Shown: positions 43,485-51,002 of the stretch, one piece after another
Layout: each line of letters starts with the position of its first letter
Numbering within the stretch: the stretch's first letter is position 1
Assembly: GCA_016207885.1 (NCBI GenBank)
Contig: JACQZE010000014.1
Coordinates: 89,724 to 144,250 of the forward strand
DNA: 54,527 nucleotides
Direction: 5' to 3'
Origin: Nitrospirota bacterium
GTDB taxonomy: Bacteria; Nitrospirota; Thermodesulfovibrionia; UBA6902
Notes under the pieces: model-generated
The model's input: only the letters and a program-made list of their open reading frames with translations
What the model was told of the DNA's origin: nothing
Databases searched by the model: none
Translations under genes and position numbers: made by a program

Positions 43485-44195
43485 TCATATTGCTTTGCAT
43501 CTCTTCTCAAGCCTGATAATGATCATCGCCATGGCAAGGGAGAGGCTTACATAAAAGACCGTTGCCAGAAAAGTCACCTCAAGCCCTCTGAATGTTATTG
43601 ATTCGATCTGCTGGGTTGCCCATGTCAGTTCAGGAGCAGCTATAGCCATGCAGAGAGAGCTGTTCTTGAAATTATGTATCATCCTTGTGCCAAGCGGCGG
43701 GAGAATGGCCCTGAATGCCTCAGGCAGCATTATATATCTAAGCTGCTGGAGCCTGTTCAGCCCTGTTGAGACAGCAGCCTCTAAATGTCCTCTTGGCACT
43801 GACAAAAGTCCGGCCCTTACAATATCGGATACATAAGCGGAATTATCAACGGTAAGGCCGAGTATGCCGGCTACTACCGAATAGTAAGAATATTGATTCA
43901 GCATGTCCGTCAGCCGGGACGGGAGCATTTGCGGGAATATAAAATAGAAAAAGAGCAGCCAGAAGAGGCCCGGAATATTTCTTACGGTCTCAACATATAG
44001 TTTGGCCGGTATGTTAAGAACCTTGAATCTTGAGACCCTCATTATGGCAAGCGCTGTTCCGATTATCAGAGACATTACTGCTGTGACAACTGCTATGAGA
44101 AGTGTCAGCTTGACGCCGGTTATCAGCCAGCTGAGGTAAGGTTCCCTGAACGGGATGCTCCAGTCGAAGTCATATCTTAAATTGAAAAACTTCAT
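43485..44195 (-). CDS. Polar amino-acid ABC transporter permease (first)
   Basis: The 236-residue HisM-type permease has the loop EAAVSTGLNRLQQLRYIMLPEA and the TVRNIPGLFWLLFFYF segment typical of family members. It forms a heterodimer with the next gene product by analogy to GltJ/GltK and HisQ/HisM. It lies 103 bases downstream of the binding-protein gene, separated by a hairpin. Confidence 0.9.
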   Translation of the reverse strand: MKFFNLRYDFDWSIPFREPYLSWLITGVKLTLLIAVVTAVMSLIIGTALAIMRVSRFKVLNIPAKLYVETVRNIPGLFWLLFFYFIFPQMLPSRLTDMLNQYSYYSVVAGILGLTVDNSAYVSDIVRAGLLSVPRGHLEAAVSTGLNRLQQLRYIMLPEAFRAILPPLGTRMIHNFKNSSLCMAIAAPELTWATQQIESITFRGLEVTFLATVFYVSLSLAMAMIIIRLEKRCKAI

Positions 44196-44237
44196 GGTTT
44201 ATAAATATTACTCTGTCAACTGCACTAAATGCAAACA

Positions 44238-44267
44238 GAGAGGCACGAAGAATTCTCCGTGCCTCTC
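44238..44267 (-). terminator. Attenuating hairpin between binding-protein and permease genes
   Basis: GAGAGGCACG and CGTGCCTCTC form a perfect 10-base stem with a 10-base loop and no strong T run. Such hairpins often reduce permease expression relative to the binding protein. Confidence 0.65.
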
Positions 44268-44298
44268 CGGAATGCACAATTAACCTTATGCCCTTATA

Positions 44299-45165
44299 TT
44301 AATCAGGCCATGTATACAGCATATCGCCGAAAGTATCTTTCGGTAAACGGGGCCTTGCGTTTATCGAAAGCGGGGCGATTCCCTTTGCACCGAACCACTT
44401 CTGATATATCTTCTCATATGTGCCGTCTTTCATCATGTCCTGAAGGATGAAACTTATCTTGTCTCTAAAGTCGCTCTCGTTTTCAGGAACGCCGATCCCG
44501 TAAAGTCCCGCGCTCCAGATCGCTCCGCCTACCGCCTCATACTCTTCTCCGAGGCTGCCTGCAACCGATGCCATGATCTGAGCGTCCTGAGAGTATGCGT
44601 CGATCTTGCCCTGTTTCAATGCCAGAAAGCCTTCCGCGCTGTTCTGGAAAGAGAGCATCTCAGGTTTTATATCTGTTACTTTTGCGATCTCCTGAGGCGC
44701 TGCGGTAAAAGCGTTTGAGCCCTGGTCAACACCTATCTTTTTCCCGCCAAGGTCTTTTATTGATTTGATCTTTCCCTTTTTAGCATAAAAGATCTTGCCT
44801 GTCCAAAAATATGGAGGCTCAGCGTAATCCATCTGCTCTTCACGGCTTCTGGTGGCGCTGATATTTGCAAGAGAGATGTCAATTGACCTGTTCGCCAAAA
44901 AGGCTATCCTTGTCTTGTTGTCAACCAGCACCCTTTCGATCTTTACGCCTAACTTTTCAGCGATTGCGGTGCCGAGGTCTACATCAAAGCCTGTCCACTC
45001 GCCTTTGTCATTAAGATAGTTCATGGGCGGGGTTGCATTGCCGTGTCCGATACGCACAACACCTCTTTTTGTTACTTCTTCAAGCAATGTCCCGGCAGTT
45101 GCCAATGCGACAAACGACATCACGAGCAATGCTGCCATCAGTACTGCTAAACTGCTTCTCTTCAT
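44299..45165 (-). CDS. Amino-acid ABC transporter substrate-binding protein
   Basis: The 288-residue periplasmic protein (SBP_bac_3 family) has a signal peptide (about residues 1-24, ALLVMSFVALATAGT). Ligand-binding family motifs follow: NYLNDKGEWTGFDVDLGTAI, ANISATRSREEQMDYAEPPY and the hinge segment LGGKKIGVDQGSNAF. AAGGAG lies 8-10 bases before the ATG. The ligand is probably a polar or acidic amino acid. The gene follows a sigma-54 promoter. Confidence 0.92.
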   Translation of the reverse strand: MKRSSLAVLMAALLVMSFVALATAGTLLEEVTKRGVVRIGHGNATPPMNYLNDKGEWTGFDVDLGTAIAEKLGVKIERVLVDNKTRIAFLANRSIDISLANISATRSREEQMDYAEPPYFWTGKIFYAKKGKIKSIKDLGGKKIGVDQGSNAFTAAPQEIAKVTDIKPEMLSFQNSAEGFLALKQGKIDAYSQDAQIMASVAGSLGEEYEAVGGAIWSAGLYGIGVPENESDFRDKISFILQDMMKDGTYEKIYQKWFGAKGIAPLSINARPRLPKDTFGDMLYTWPD

Positions 45166-45250
45166 GCTGAATTCTCCTTTTTTAAAGGTTTTTAATTTGA
45201 GGCTTAAAATAAGCCTGTTGATTATGTGTAAAACTTGCGGGGTAATCCCG

Positions 45251-45265
45251 GCTTATGACATAAGC
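45251..45265. promoter_or_regulatory. Palindrome at the expected transcription start
   Basis: GCTTATGACATAAGC is a perfect 7+1+7 palindrome overlapping the start expected from the sigma-54 promoter (about 45261). It may be an operator. Confidence 0.4.
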
Positions 45266-45271
45266 TGATAG

Positions 45272-45287
45272 AGCAATATCAATGCCA
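45272..45287 (-). promoter_or_regulatory. Sigma-54 promoter of the amino-acid ABC transporter operon
   Basis: The minus strand reads TGGCATTGATATTGCT. The GG at -24 (45286-45285) and GC at -12 (45274-45273) are exactly spaced and match TGGCAyrnnnnTTGCw. It lies between the NtrC-type regulator gene and the binding-protein gene. The 5' leader would be about 95 bases. Confidence 0.8.
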
Positions 45288-45360
45288 GGATAATCTCTTT
45301 GAATTTTCAGGAAAAATTAAAGGCAGTCTGTTGTAATCTGTGCAAAAAAAATACAAGTGT

Positions 45361-46758
45361 TCATTTTCTGCTCAGATTATCATCTTTGTCTGAACTCATC
45401 TTTTCACGAAGCGTATTTCTTGAAATGCCGAGGAACTTTGCGGTTGTCACCTGATTGTTATTGTTCAGTTCAAGAGCTCTCTTGATCAGGATGCGCTCAA
45501 ATGAAGCGATTGCATCTTTATAAATATTGGCGTCACCTTTATTGAGTAATTGGTCAGCAACATAAGAAAGCATATTTTCGATAGTATCTTTCACCGGTAC
45601 TGTTTCCTGAAATGCTTCAGAGTCTTCAAGAGACAATACATCTTTCTGGCACAGCACCATGCCGCGGTGGATGATGTTCTGAAGCTCCCTGATATTCCCT
45701 GGCCAGTTGTAGCCCAGAAATTTCTTCAGCAGCTCAGGTGAGATGCCTTTTATCTCTTTGCCGAGTTCCCTGTTGTATCTTTGTATGAAATAATTAATGA
45801 TATGTTCGATATCTTCCTTTCTCTCTCTAAGCGCGGGCACATGAATGCTGACGACATTCAGCCTCCAGTAGAGGTCATTCCTGAATTTGCCGCTCTGCTG
45901 CATCTCCTCAAGGTCTTTATTTGTCGCGGCGATAATTCTCACATCTGTTTTAATAGTCTCTTTTCCGCCGAGGCGCTGGAATGTCCCGTCCTGAAGCACC
46001 CTCAGGAGTTTTGCCTGAAGAGTTAATGGCATATCTCCTATCTCATCAAGGAACATGGTGCCTTTGTCGCACTGCTCGAACTTCCCTATCTTTCTGGTGT
46101 CAGCTCCGGAGAACGCGCCTTTCTCATGTCCGAAGAGTTCGCTCTCAAGAAGGGTCTCAGGTATTGCGGCGCAGTTCACAGGCAGGAAAGGTTTATTGAC
46201 CCGGTCGCTGTGATGATAGATCGCCCTTGCTATAAGCTCTTTGCCTGTCCCTGTCTCTCCCCTTAAGAGCACTGTAACATCGCTTTCAGCGACCTGCCCG
46301 ATCTTCTTGTATATCTCAAGTATCGCCGGGCTCTTCCCGATTATCCTGTCGCCTTCTTCCATGTCAGTCTCCTCAAAGGTCACGGGAGATGACATCTTTC
46401 TTTCGGCTAACGCCCGTTCCACCAGTGAGATCATGTCGGTATTGTCAAAAGGCTTGATGAGATAATCATATGCGCCGTACTTCATAGCTGTGATGGCCCT
46501 GTCGGAAGTGCTGTAGGCTGTCATCATGATAATGGTAAGCGAGGGGTGCAGGGATTTAAGTTTCTGGAGCGTCTCAAGCCCGTCCATCTTGGGCATTGAG
46601 ACATCCATTATTATGAGAGCCGGTTTCTCAGCCCCTGACTTTTCAATAGCCTCTATCCCGTTATTGGCGGTTATGACATCATATCCCTGCCTGCCCAATA
46701 TTTTCTTGAATGAATAGCAGACTCCCTGTTCATCATCTACTACAAGTATCTTATCCAT
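45361..46758 (-). CDS. NtrC-family sigma-54-dependent response regulator
   Basis: The 465-residue regulator has a receiver domain (ILVVDDEQ, phosphoacceptor Asp in [14 protein letters not shown]), then an AAA+ domain with Walker [16 protein letters not shown] and the sigma-54 contact loop GAFSGA (usually GAFTGA). A Fis-type helix-turn-helix ends it ([20 protein letters not shown]). The start at 46758 overlaps the kinase stop by 8 bases, with AAAGGA upstream. It is the last gene of the sensor operon and its likely target, the sigma-54 promoter at 45272, lies immediately downstream. Confidence 0.95.
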   Translation of the reverse strand: MDKILVVDDEQGVCYSFKKILGRQGYDVITANNGIEAIEKSGAEKPALIIMDVSMPKMDGLETLQKLKSLHPSLTIIMMTAYSTSDRAITAMKYGAYDYLIKPFDNTDMISLVERALAERKMSSPVTFEETDMEEGDRIIGKSPAILEIYKKIGQVAESDVTVLLRGETGTGKELIARAIYHHSDRVNKPFLPVNCAAIPETLLESELFGHEKGAFSGADTRKIGKFEQCDKGTMFLDEIGDMPLTLQAKLLRVLQDGTFQRLGGKETIKTDVRIIAATNKDLEEMQQSGKFRNDLYWRLNVVSIHVPALRERKEDIEHIINYFIQRYNRELGKEIKGISPELLKKFLGYNWPGNIRELQNIIHRGMVLCQKDVLSLEDSEAFQETVPVKDTIENMLSYVADQLLNKGDANIYKDAIASFERILIKRALELNNNNQVTTAKFLGISRNTLREKMSSDKDDNLSRK

Positions 46759-48154
46759 GCGCTGTTCCTTTAGGCAGCCTGACGGTGAATACGGTCCCCA
46801 GCTTTTCACTGCTGCTGAAGTAGAGCCTCCCGCCGTGCGTTTTAATTATATTATACGCAATCGAGAGCCCGAGGCCTGTGCCTGTCTCTTTTGTGGTAAA
46901 GAAGGGGTCAAATACTTTGGCCTTCAGGTCAGGCGGTATGCCGCTGCCTCTGTCCCATACCATTACCTCCACAAAGTTCTCGTCTGTCTTGCCTGATATC
47001 CTTATCTCTCCGCCTTTTGGCATCGCCTCTATGGCATTAAGCACAAGGTTCAGAAAGACCTGCTCCAGCAGCGACCGGTCGGCATATACAGCAGGCAGCG
47101 TCTCAAGCATGTCCATATGTATCGTTATGTTATGTCTTTGAATGTCAAACGTGGCGAGCGAAAGTACTCTGTCAATAAGGCTCTTAAGGTTCACCTTCGC
47201 AATGTTCGTGCCTTTCTGTTTCACAAAGCCTAAAAAACCTGAGAGGATATTATCTATCTTGTCTATCTCATTGGTTATTACTGCCGCATCTTCCCTTGTC
47301 ATATCAGGCTGGTCTTCGTATCCCTGGAAGAGCATCCTTAGGGCTGTGATCGGGTTTTTCAGTTCATGCGCAAGCCCTGCGGATATCTGTCCGATGGATG
47401 AGAGTTTTTCCGCCTGAAGAAGGTGCGTGTAGGCGTATGCCTCTTCCATCTTGTCACTTACAGCCTTCAGCTCCATCGAGAGCCTGTTAAAACTCTCCGC
47501 AAGTTCGCCTATCTCATCGCCGGACCTGACCTCAACCCTTCTGCCGAATTCTCCCCTGCCCAACACCTTTGTGAATTCCACGAACTTGTTCAGGGGCTCT
47601 GTGACCAGCCTGCTCAGAAATACGGATGCGATTATTCCAAGAAGCATTACGAGCCCTATGATAGGGACGGTGATATTCCTCATACTTGCAAGTGTATCGT
47701 TAAGGCTGTCCTCTCTTATCCCTATATGAAGTTCCGACCTTGTGCCTTTGATTACGTTAACGCCTACATCTCTTATATAGCCATTCTCTGTATCCAGCAG
47801 TTGAACGTTCATCTTTCTTTCTTCTATTGGATTCCACCCGAGAATGTCAGCAGGCGGGGTATTTTTGAATGTATGAGCAAAGAGCCTGCCGTCTTCGTCA
47901 GTGACCAGGATATACTCAATGTCGTTTTCTTTAATTAGTACCTGGTCGAATGCCTGCATTATCTGAAAATGGTCTTTCAAAGGGATAAGGTTTGCGATCC
48001 TGTCAGAAAGGTTGCCGGCGATGGAGACAGCCTTTTTTTGCAGCTCTCCCCTGAAGGCGTTGATGATAGTCCCTCTTATGGAGAGCGTTATCATAAGCCC
48101 GACCGCGATAACAACGGTTGTAGTAAGCAGTATGATCTTGTTGCGGAGTTTCAT
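46751..48154 (-). CDS. Membrane sensor histidine kinase
   Basis: Two membrane helices (about residues 7-27 and 158-178) flank a periplasmic sensor domain of about 130 residues with a PAS-like/dCache fold. HAMP follows (FVEFTKVLGRGEFGRRVEVR). The H box is GLAHELKNPITALRMLF, the N box NLVLNAIEAMPKGGE, G1 WDRGSGIPPD and G2 TGTGLGLSIAYN. The gene overlaps the PhnD-like gene (ATGA) and the regulator gene, so sensor, kinase and regulator form a three-component set. Confidence 0.94.
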   Translation of the reverse strand: MKLRNKIILLTTTVVIAVGLMITLSIRGTIINAFRGELQKKAVSIAGNLSDRIANLIPLKDHFQIMQAFDQVLIKENDIEYILVTDEDGRLFAHTFKNTPPADILGWNPIEERKMNVQLLDTENGYIRDVGVNVIKGTRSELHIGIREDSLNDTLASMRNITVPIIGLVMLLGIIASVFLSRLVTEPLNKFVEFTKVLGRGEFGRRVEVRSGDEIGELAESFNRLSMELKAVSDKMEEAYAYTHLLQAEKLSSIGQISAGLAHELKNPITALRMLFQGYEDQPDMTREDAAVITNEIDKIDNILSGFLGFVKQKGTNIAKVNLKSLIDRVLSLATFDIQRHNITIHMDMLETLPAVYADRSLLEQVFLNLVLNAIEAMPKGGEIRISGKTDENFVEVMVWDRGSGIPPDLKAKVFDPFFTTKETGTGLGLSIAYNIIKTHGGRLYFSSSEKLGTVFTVRLPKGTAHG

Positions 48155-48834
48155 TGTTGTAATCCGTATTTTTTGATCAAGGTTGATATGTTATCCAGGT
48201 CAGAAATATCGGCAGTCCCGAAACCATTTGGCATCTCTGTCTTATCCCACTCAAATATTATATGTTTGTGCCTGCCGTTCGGCTCAAACTCAAGCAGGGC
48301 AGTTTTTACTAACTCCACTGTTTTGCTGTCTACTGCACTATTGTATGCGATGATACTGCTTGGATATGGATTGGGAAGCCCTATTATTTGTATCTTGCCT
48401 TCAGGCCTTGTAATTATGGCGGTGTGATATATTGCGTCACCGTCCTTGTTCAGGCCGCTGACAAGATAATTGATCCCGTATTTTTCTTTGCCTGTCACAT
48501 AGCTCATCAGGTCGATCGCTGCGAAATCAACAGCCCCGAGCCCAAGCTCTCTTACATTTTCCTCATCTGTTTTGAAGAATTTAAGACGGAAACGTTTGCC
48601 GGTTCTCCACTCAAGGTATTTGAGAAAAGGCGTGTAGATCTGAACCTGCTCTTTCGGGTCAAGGCTGAGGTCAAATCCGAACGAGAGGGTCTCGGCAAGT
48701 TCATCATTCTCTTTTGATACAACACCGGACTTTTTGTAGAGGCTCACCTTTTTCGGCTTCTCATCCTTTACGCATCCGGAGAGAATAAAAAGGAAAGAAA
48801 ATATTACAACAGCTTTTGTAAAGTTAAGCGGCAT
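48151..48834 (-). CDS. PhnD-like periplasmic binding lipoprotein, shortened
   Basis: A lipoprotein signal ends in LSGC (Cys21). The mature protein starts like PhnD/phosphite-binding proteins (TLSFGFDLSLDPKEQVQIYT, then VDFAAIDLMSYVTGKE). After ITRPEGKIQI the sequence jumps to PNPYPSSIIAYNSAVDSKTV, which is the end of the family. About 100 residues of the second lobe appear to be missing, so 227 residues instead of about 300. It is coupled with the kinase gene. It may act as a ligand-specific sensor rather than a transporter component. AGAGG lies just before the ATG. Confidence 0.75.
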   Translation of the reverse strand: MPLNFTKAVVIFSFLFILSGCVKDEKPKKVSLYKKSGVVSKENDELAETLSFGFDLSLDPKEQVQIYTPFLKYLEWRTGKRFRLKFFKTDEENVRELGLGAVDFAAIDLMSYVTGKEKYGINYLVSGLNKDGDAIYHTAIITRPEGKIQIIGLPNPYPSSIIAYNSAVDSKTVELVKTALLEFEPNGRHKHIIFEWDKTEMPNGFGTADISDLDNISTLIKKYGLQQ

Positions 48835-48839
48835 AACCT

Positions 48840-49022
48840 CTATTTTATGGTGATTGCCTCAACAGGACAGTTCTCTTCTGCTGCTTCACAGCACATGGCA
48901 TAGTCGCATGCGTCAGGGTCTATTACTTTTGATTTTGCATCAATGACCTGAAAGACGGCGGGGCATATCTCCATGCAGTTGCCGCACCCGATGCAGAGGT
49001 CTTCATCAACCACAGGCTTCAA
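48840..49022 (-). CDS. Small [4Fe-4S] ferredoxin
   Basis: The 60-residue protein has CIGCGNCMEICP near the N-terminus and a second Cys-rich segment (CDYAMCCEAAEENCPVEAI). The first set plus Cys52 can hold one [4Fe-4S] cluster, and extra cysteines may form a disulfide or a second cluster. It overlaps the upstream DHS-like gene by 4 bases and is followed by the PhnD-like gene. Confidence 0.88.
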   Translation of the reverse strand: MKPVVDEDLCIGCGNCMEICPAVFQVIDAKSKVIDPDACDYAMCCEAAEENCPVEAITIK

Positions 49023-49963
49023 CTCAGCTTCTCCATAATGGCGGCGGCAAGAAGAGGGAACATTATCTCGTGATGGCCGGTCAGCGCGTATGAACTTCCG
49101 CCTGAAAGCACAGGCCTCCTCACGACATTCTCCCGTGTCCTGTAATGCTGGAAGAAGTCCATATTCACTGTAGTGAAATTCGTTACATCATGCTTAAGAT
49201 TTCTTGTAAGAGCTATCGCCTTCAGAAAGACTTCAGGCAAGATGACCGCAGAGCCGAGATTGATATATACGCCGCCTTTGAGATCGGAGACGACCGATGA
49301 AAAGAGCTTAAAATCCCTCATGCTCCCTTCGCCTATAGCGGCTCCGTCTGCAGATGGATGCATATGAATGATGTCTGTGCCGATAGCGACATGCACAGTT
49401 GCCGGTATATTGAGCCTTGCGGCTGACGCGAGAATGCTGAACTCATTATAAGGGAAATCCTTGCTGACTATATGATCACCGACCGACCTGCCGATACCTT
49501 TACCTTTTTTTACGCCCTGATTTATTGCAAGGTTGATCCCCTTGCCGGTCTCTTCAGCCATGCCGAAGGTGCCGTTGCAAAGCTCGGTATCAACATCTTC
49601 AGATGTGTGTCCCATCATGCTCACCTCAAAATCATGGACAATGCAGGCGCCGTTCATGGCAATCGCGCTTATGACGCCTTTCTTCATAAGATTGATAATC
49701 ACAGGAGAGAGGCCGACCTTTATCGGGTGCGCGCCCATGCCGAGGATAACAGGCCTGCCGTCCTCTTTTGCCTTCACAACAGCCTTGACGATCATTCTGA
49801 AATCAGTTCCGGCTAACAGGTCAGGCATGCTCTTGAGAAAGTCTTTGAAGCTTCCTTTTTCAAAAGGAGAACCAAACCTGTAGAGCTTCACCTTGCTCTT
49901 CCGATCCCCGAGTTTGCAGGTCTTTACCTGCTTTAATGATATAGGCTTATAGCTCTTTTTCAC
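49019..49963 (-). CDS. Conserved protein, tentatively deoxyhypusine-synthase-like
   Basis: The 314-residue soluble protein has the stretches GMGAHPIKVGLSPVIINLM, AIAMNGACIVHDFE, HPSADGAAIGEGSMRDFK and TGHHEIMFPLLAAAIME. These are typical of a bacterial group sometimes annotated as deoxyhypusine-synthase-like, but the catalytic lysine of DHS is not evident and the reaction is unknown. It starts with GTG at 49963 without Shine-Dalgarno sequence, 6 bases after a good promoter, and opens the five-gene sensor operon. I am not sure of the function. Confidence 0.45.
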   Translation of the reverse strand: MKKSYKPISLKQVKTCKLGDRKSKVKLYRFGSPFEKGSFKDFLKSMPDLLAGTDFRMIVKAVVKAKEDGRPVILGMGAHPIKVGLSPVIINLMKKGVISAIAMNGACIVHDFEVSMMGHTSEDVDTELCNGTFGMAEETGKGINLAINQGVKKGKGIGRSVGDHIVSKDFPYNEFSILASAARLNIPATVHVAIGTDIIHMHPSADGAAIGEGSMRDFKLFSSVVSDLKGGVYINLGSAVILPEVFLKAIALTRNLKHDVTNFTTVNMDFFQHYRTRENVVRRPVLSGGSSYALTGHHEIMFPLLAAAIMEKLS

Positions 49964-49969
49964 ACAAAA

Positions 49970-49998
49970 AATATACCTTTAAGGAGGTTAATAGTCAA
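49970..49998 (-). promoter_or_regulatory. Promoter of the DHS-like/sensor operon, probably leaderless
   Basis: TTGACT (49993-49998), a 17-base spacer and TATATT (49970-49975) on the minus strand end 6 bases before the GTG at 49963. Confidence 0.7.
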
Positions 49999-50028
49999 GA
50001 ATGCAGCAGGATGGAAAGAATATTTCAA
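49999..50028 (-). pseudogene. Remnant of a RelE/ParE-type toxin start
   Basis: A frame starting with TTG that overlaps the antitoxin stop reads (M)KYSFHPAAF and then leaves any toxin pattern. KYSFHP is the typical start of toxins that follow this antitoxin family. Only about ten codons remain. Confidence 0.45.
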
Positions 50029-50252
50029 GCGTTCAACCTGTCACGGATCTTTTTAAATACTCTTTCTCCCGGGATCGTCTTAACTTTCCCGCTTTTTATT
50101 TCCTCAACCCTCTTTTCTGCTTCCTTTGCCCATAATTTATCAATCTCTTTTTGCGAGGGATTCAAGCTATGCAGAAGTTTCTCAACAAGCTTCGTTCTTA
50201 TTTCTATAGGTAGCGAAATCGCTTCATCAAAAAGTTCATTAGTCTTTATCAT
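50025..50252 (-). CDS. Addiction-module antitoxin of the PF09720 type
   Basis: The 75-residue protein matches the small acidic/basic helical putative addiction-module component family (EAISLPIEIRTKLVEKLLHS then EIDKLWAKEAEKRV). GGGAGGG lies before the ATG. Normally the gene for a RelE/ParE toxin follows with a short overlap; here only a stub remains before the next operon promoter, so this antitoxin is an orphan. Confidence 0.82.
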   Translation of the reverse strand: MIKTNELFDEAISLPIEIRTKLVEKLLHSLNPSQKEIDKLWAKEAEKRVEEIKSGKVKTIPGERVFKKIRDRLNA

Positions 50253-50396
50253 GGTTGCCCTCCCAACTATTTAATTTGTCTTATTATATCATGTGAGCGG
50301 CAATGTATCACAAACAGATCATAATAGTGAAGAGGCGGTGTGGATTGGGCGAATGCCATTAGGCAAGTATGCCCCTGCTATTCCACGAGGGGTTTA

Positions 50397-50804
50397 TTAG
50401 GAGGAATCTTTTATCCTTTTAAGATCAAACATTAAACCTATTAATCCATATACAATCACCCAAACAATAGATCCGAAAAGCAAATACAGTTTATCTAACC
50501 CTTCTGAATTGAAGCTTAATAGCAAAATAGGCAATTGATGAAATAATAAAATAATTGAACCTACTCCGCCTAAAGCAGCTCTAGCTCCATCTAAACTATA
50601 ATGTAGTGATAACCATAAAGATAAAGGTAGGGCTATTAGCCCTAAGATAAATCCTGTTGTCATAGATTTATATTTGTATGAATACTTATTTAGTATCCAT
50701 CTCCCAATAATTAGAGGGCTGAGAAGAAAAAGAATACCCAATAATGAGATAGGCCATGACAAGAGCGAAGAGGTATATAATAAGTCTGTTATTTTATCAA
50801 ACAA
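50397..50804 (-). CDS. Small membrane protein of unknown function
   Basis: The 135-residue protein is predicted to span the membrane four times (about residues 15-35, 48-64, 80-97 and 108-125). The gene is notably AT-rich compared with its neighbours. No family is recognised. The region around it (50253-50396 and 50805-50918) shows no other gene and may be recently acquired. Confidence 0.6.
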   Translation of the reverse strand: MFDKITDLLYTSSLLSWPISLLGILFLLSPLIIGRWILNKYSYKYKSMTTGFILGLIALPLSLWLSLHYSLDGARAALGGVGSIILLFHQLPILLLSFNSEGLDKLYLLFGSIVWVIVYGLIGLMFDLKRIKDSS

Positions 50805-50918
50805 TTTCGTTCTCCTAATAATTAATACAGCGTTTTCTTAAATAAGACAATTATAGAATAGAAGTGTGAAATACAAAATACAAGCACAAAACATAGGAGA
50901 GAGATTTATCAAAAGGAA

Positions 50919-50941
50919 GATTCTGGACAAGCCAGAATGAC
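50919..50941 (-). repeat. GTCATTCCGGCTTGTCCGGAATC-type repeat, upstream of polA
   Basis: GATTCTGGACAAGCCAGAATGAC is a complete reverse-orientation unit of the family found at 34816, 37704 and 53680, with few changes. Confidence 0.8.
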
Positions 50942-50966
50942 GGAATTAGTTCTGTTCGCTGAGTAA

Positions 50967-50995
50967 TTGCTTATAAGGTGATTATTTGATATTCT
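50967..50995 (+). promoter_or_regulatory. Promoter of polA, probably leaderless
   Basis: TTGCTT (50967-50972), a 17-base spacer and TATTCT (50990-50995) end 7 bases before the ATG at 51003. No Shine-Dalgarno sequence is visible. Confidence 0.5.
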
Positions 50996-51002
50996 GTCTC
51001 AT

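Noticed and set aside
50281-50396. Possible mobile-gene fragment upstream of the small membrane protein
   Set aside because: A short frame (GRMPLGKYAPAIPRG) looks protein-like, but it is too short and has no clear relative that I can name.
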